Part shown: positions 42,757 to 43,591 of the stretch, piece after piece
How positions within the stretch are numbered: position 1 is the stretch's first letter
Layout: the number at the start of each line of letters is the position of its first letter
NCBI GenBank assembly: GCA_005191425.1
Contig: SUPR01000017.1
Span: 1 to 43,591 of the forward strand
Source of the DNA: Candidatus Helarchaeota ASGARD archaeon Hel_GB_B
GTDB lineage: Archaea; Asgardarchaeota; Lokiarchaeia; Helarchaeales; HEL-GB-B
Reading direction: 5' to 3'
DNA: 43,591 nt
The notes under the pieces: model-generated
Databases searched by the model: none
What the model was told of the DNA's origin: nothing
What the model saw: only the letters and a program-made list of their open reading frames with translations
Position numbers and translations under genes: made by a program

Positions 42757-43591
42757 TTAGATAGCTCCTATTAAATTAGGAATAGTTTCAACATAAATTT
42801 TTTTCATTTTATTTAAATCGCATTTTAATGTCTGATTTTTTAATTTAATTGTGATATAATCATTTTTAGTCGTTTTTCCAATAATATTAAAAGGAACATT
42901 ATATTTTTTGGCTATTAATTGAATTTGTTTAATATTTTCTAATTTAGTTGTTATTATTATTCTAGAATGTGACTCAGAAAACAGTAGAACATCATCTCTT
43001 AACCCTTTTTGAATTTTTGAAAAATCTAAATCTGCACCATATTTGCTTAATAAACTCATTTTTATTGCTGCTATAGCAAGTCCACCTCTAGAACAGTCAT
43101 GAGATGAAGTAATTAATTGATTGGAAATGATTTCTACTATTGCTTTAATCAAATTTTTTTCTCGTTGAATATCCACTTTTGGGACATTTCCTCCTTCTAA
43201 ATTAAAAATATATTCTAAATATTCAGAACCACCTAATTCGTCAAATGTTTCTCCTAATAAAATGATTATTTCATCAGGAGATTTAAAATTTATTGATATT
43301 CCTTTAGATACATCTTTAATTAATCCAACAACTGTAATTGATGGTGTTGGTTTAACAGCTATTTTTGTAGTGGAATCTTCATTATAAAAACTTACATTTC
43401 CACCAACACAAGGTACAGCTAGACCACTTGCCACATCAGATAATCCTCTAATAGTTTCAACAAAAGTCCAGAAAACTTCGGGATTTTCTGGATTACCAAA
43501 GTTCAGACAATCTACCATTGCAATAGGTTCTGCCCCTATAGTAGCAACATTTCGGCACGCTTCTATTAATGCGCCCCCACCGCCATTATAC
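42757..43591 (-). CDS. purL: Phosphoribosylformylglycinamidine synthase, large subunit (5' partial)
   Basis: The C-terminal roughly 277 residues of PurL, the AIR-synthase-like ATP-dependent enzyme that converts FGAR to FGAM with glutamine from PurQ. The reading frame is open to the window edge: NGGGGALIEACRNVATIGAE and PIAMVDCLNFGNPENPE are the conserved centre of PurL, and the ATG at 43518 is internal to that motif and not the start. Later features are AVPCVGGNVSFYNED, TPSITVVGLIKDV and SSHDCSRGGLAIAAIKMSL. The stop is separated by one base from the purF start. The upstream half, and probably purQ and purS, lie beyond the window. Confidence 0.95.
   Translation of the reverse strand, partial: YNGGGGALIEACRNVATIGAEPIAMVDCLNFGNPENPEVFWTFVETIRGLSDVASGLAVPCVGGNVSFYNEDSTTKIAVKPTPSITVVGLIKDVSKGISINFKSPDEIIILLGETFDELGGSEYLEYIFNLEGGNVPKVDIQREKNLIKAIVEIISNQLITSSHDCSRGGLAIAAIKMSLLSKYGADLDFSKIQKGLRDDVLLFSESHSRIIITTKLENIKQIQLIAKKYNVPFNIIGKTTKNDYITIKLKNQTLKCDLNKMKKIYVETIPNLIGAI
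42765..42769 (-). promoter_or_regulatory. Shine-Dalgarno site deciding the TTG start of purF
   Basis: AGGAG within the last codons of purL stands 9 bases before the TTG at 42755. It supports the TTG and indicates translational coupling of purL and purF. Confidence 0.65.

Noticed and set aside
1..43591. CRISPR arrays, rRNA and tRNA genes
   Set aside because: No regularly spaced direct repeats and no rRNA- or tRNA-like G+C-rich segments were seen on either strand; a dedicated scan could still find a divergent or intron-containing tRNA.

Overview
The window is AT-rich DNA (impression: roughly 70% A+T or more, not computed), most likely from an Asgard archaeon of Lokiarchaeia type. The evidence is a TFB general transcription factor, a longin-like plus small-GTPase fusion, a JAMM-domain protein, many zinc-ribbon proteins, archaeal-type purine genes and frequent Shine-Dalgarno motifs, with no ribosomal or other phylogenetic marker to settle the lineage. 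No tRNA, rRNA or CRISPR array was seen.

Layout. 1-3.5 kb: the 3' part of a HAD-hydrolase gene with a long helical extension, a tandem pair of V4R-like cysteine proteins, and small zinc-ribbon and hypothetical genes. 3.9-6.7 kb: glutamate dehydrogenase and glutamine synthetase, convergent, a nitrogen-assimilation pair. 6.7-8.4 kb: a decayed DDE transposase. 8.7-13.6 kb, minus strand: winged-helix regulator, low-molecular-weight phosphatase, FMN-binding split-barrel protein, and a glycyl radical enzyme of unknown substrate. 14-17.6 kb: phosphoglycerate mutase, a four-cluster polyferredoxin and phosphoglycerate kinase. 17.7-25.3 kb is an accessory island: a second dead DDE transposase, an amino-DNA-methyltransferase followed by an HhH-GPD-like Fe-S protein (a possible restriction- or repair-like module), three decayed genes of unknown function, a 127-aa unknown gene, and a decayed IS110-family recombinase gene preceded by a strongly structured 157-nt segment that looks like its bridge RNA.

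25.3-37.7 kb: aconitase, a DMT transporter, an unknown gene, TFB, a JAMM protein, a 508-aa membrane protein with a C-terminal zinc ribbon, a DUF457-like membrane protein translationally close to the longin-GTPase, and a secreted, membrane-anchored eight-repeat beta-propeller with calcium-binding repeats. 37.7-39.5 kb: an unmistakable TFB gene remnant followed by a geranylgeranyl-reductase-type flavoprotein gene with two in-frame TAG codons. 39.9-43.6 kb: purL (cut by the window edge), purF and purD, a purine cluster on the minus strand.

The observations most worth following up are the candidate bridge RNA, the methyltransferase plus HhH-GPD/Fe-S pair, the TFB relic, the double-amber flavoprotein gene, and a probable ATA/ATT start codon in the DUF457-like gene.
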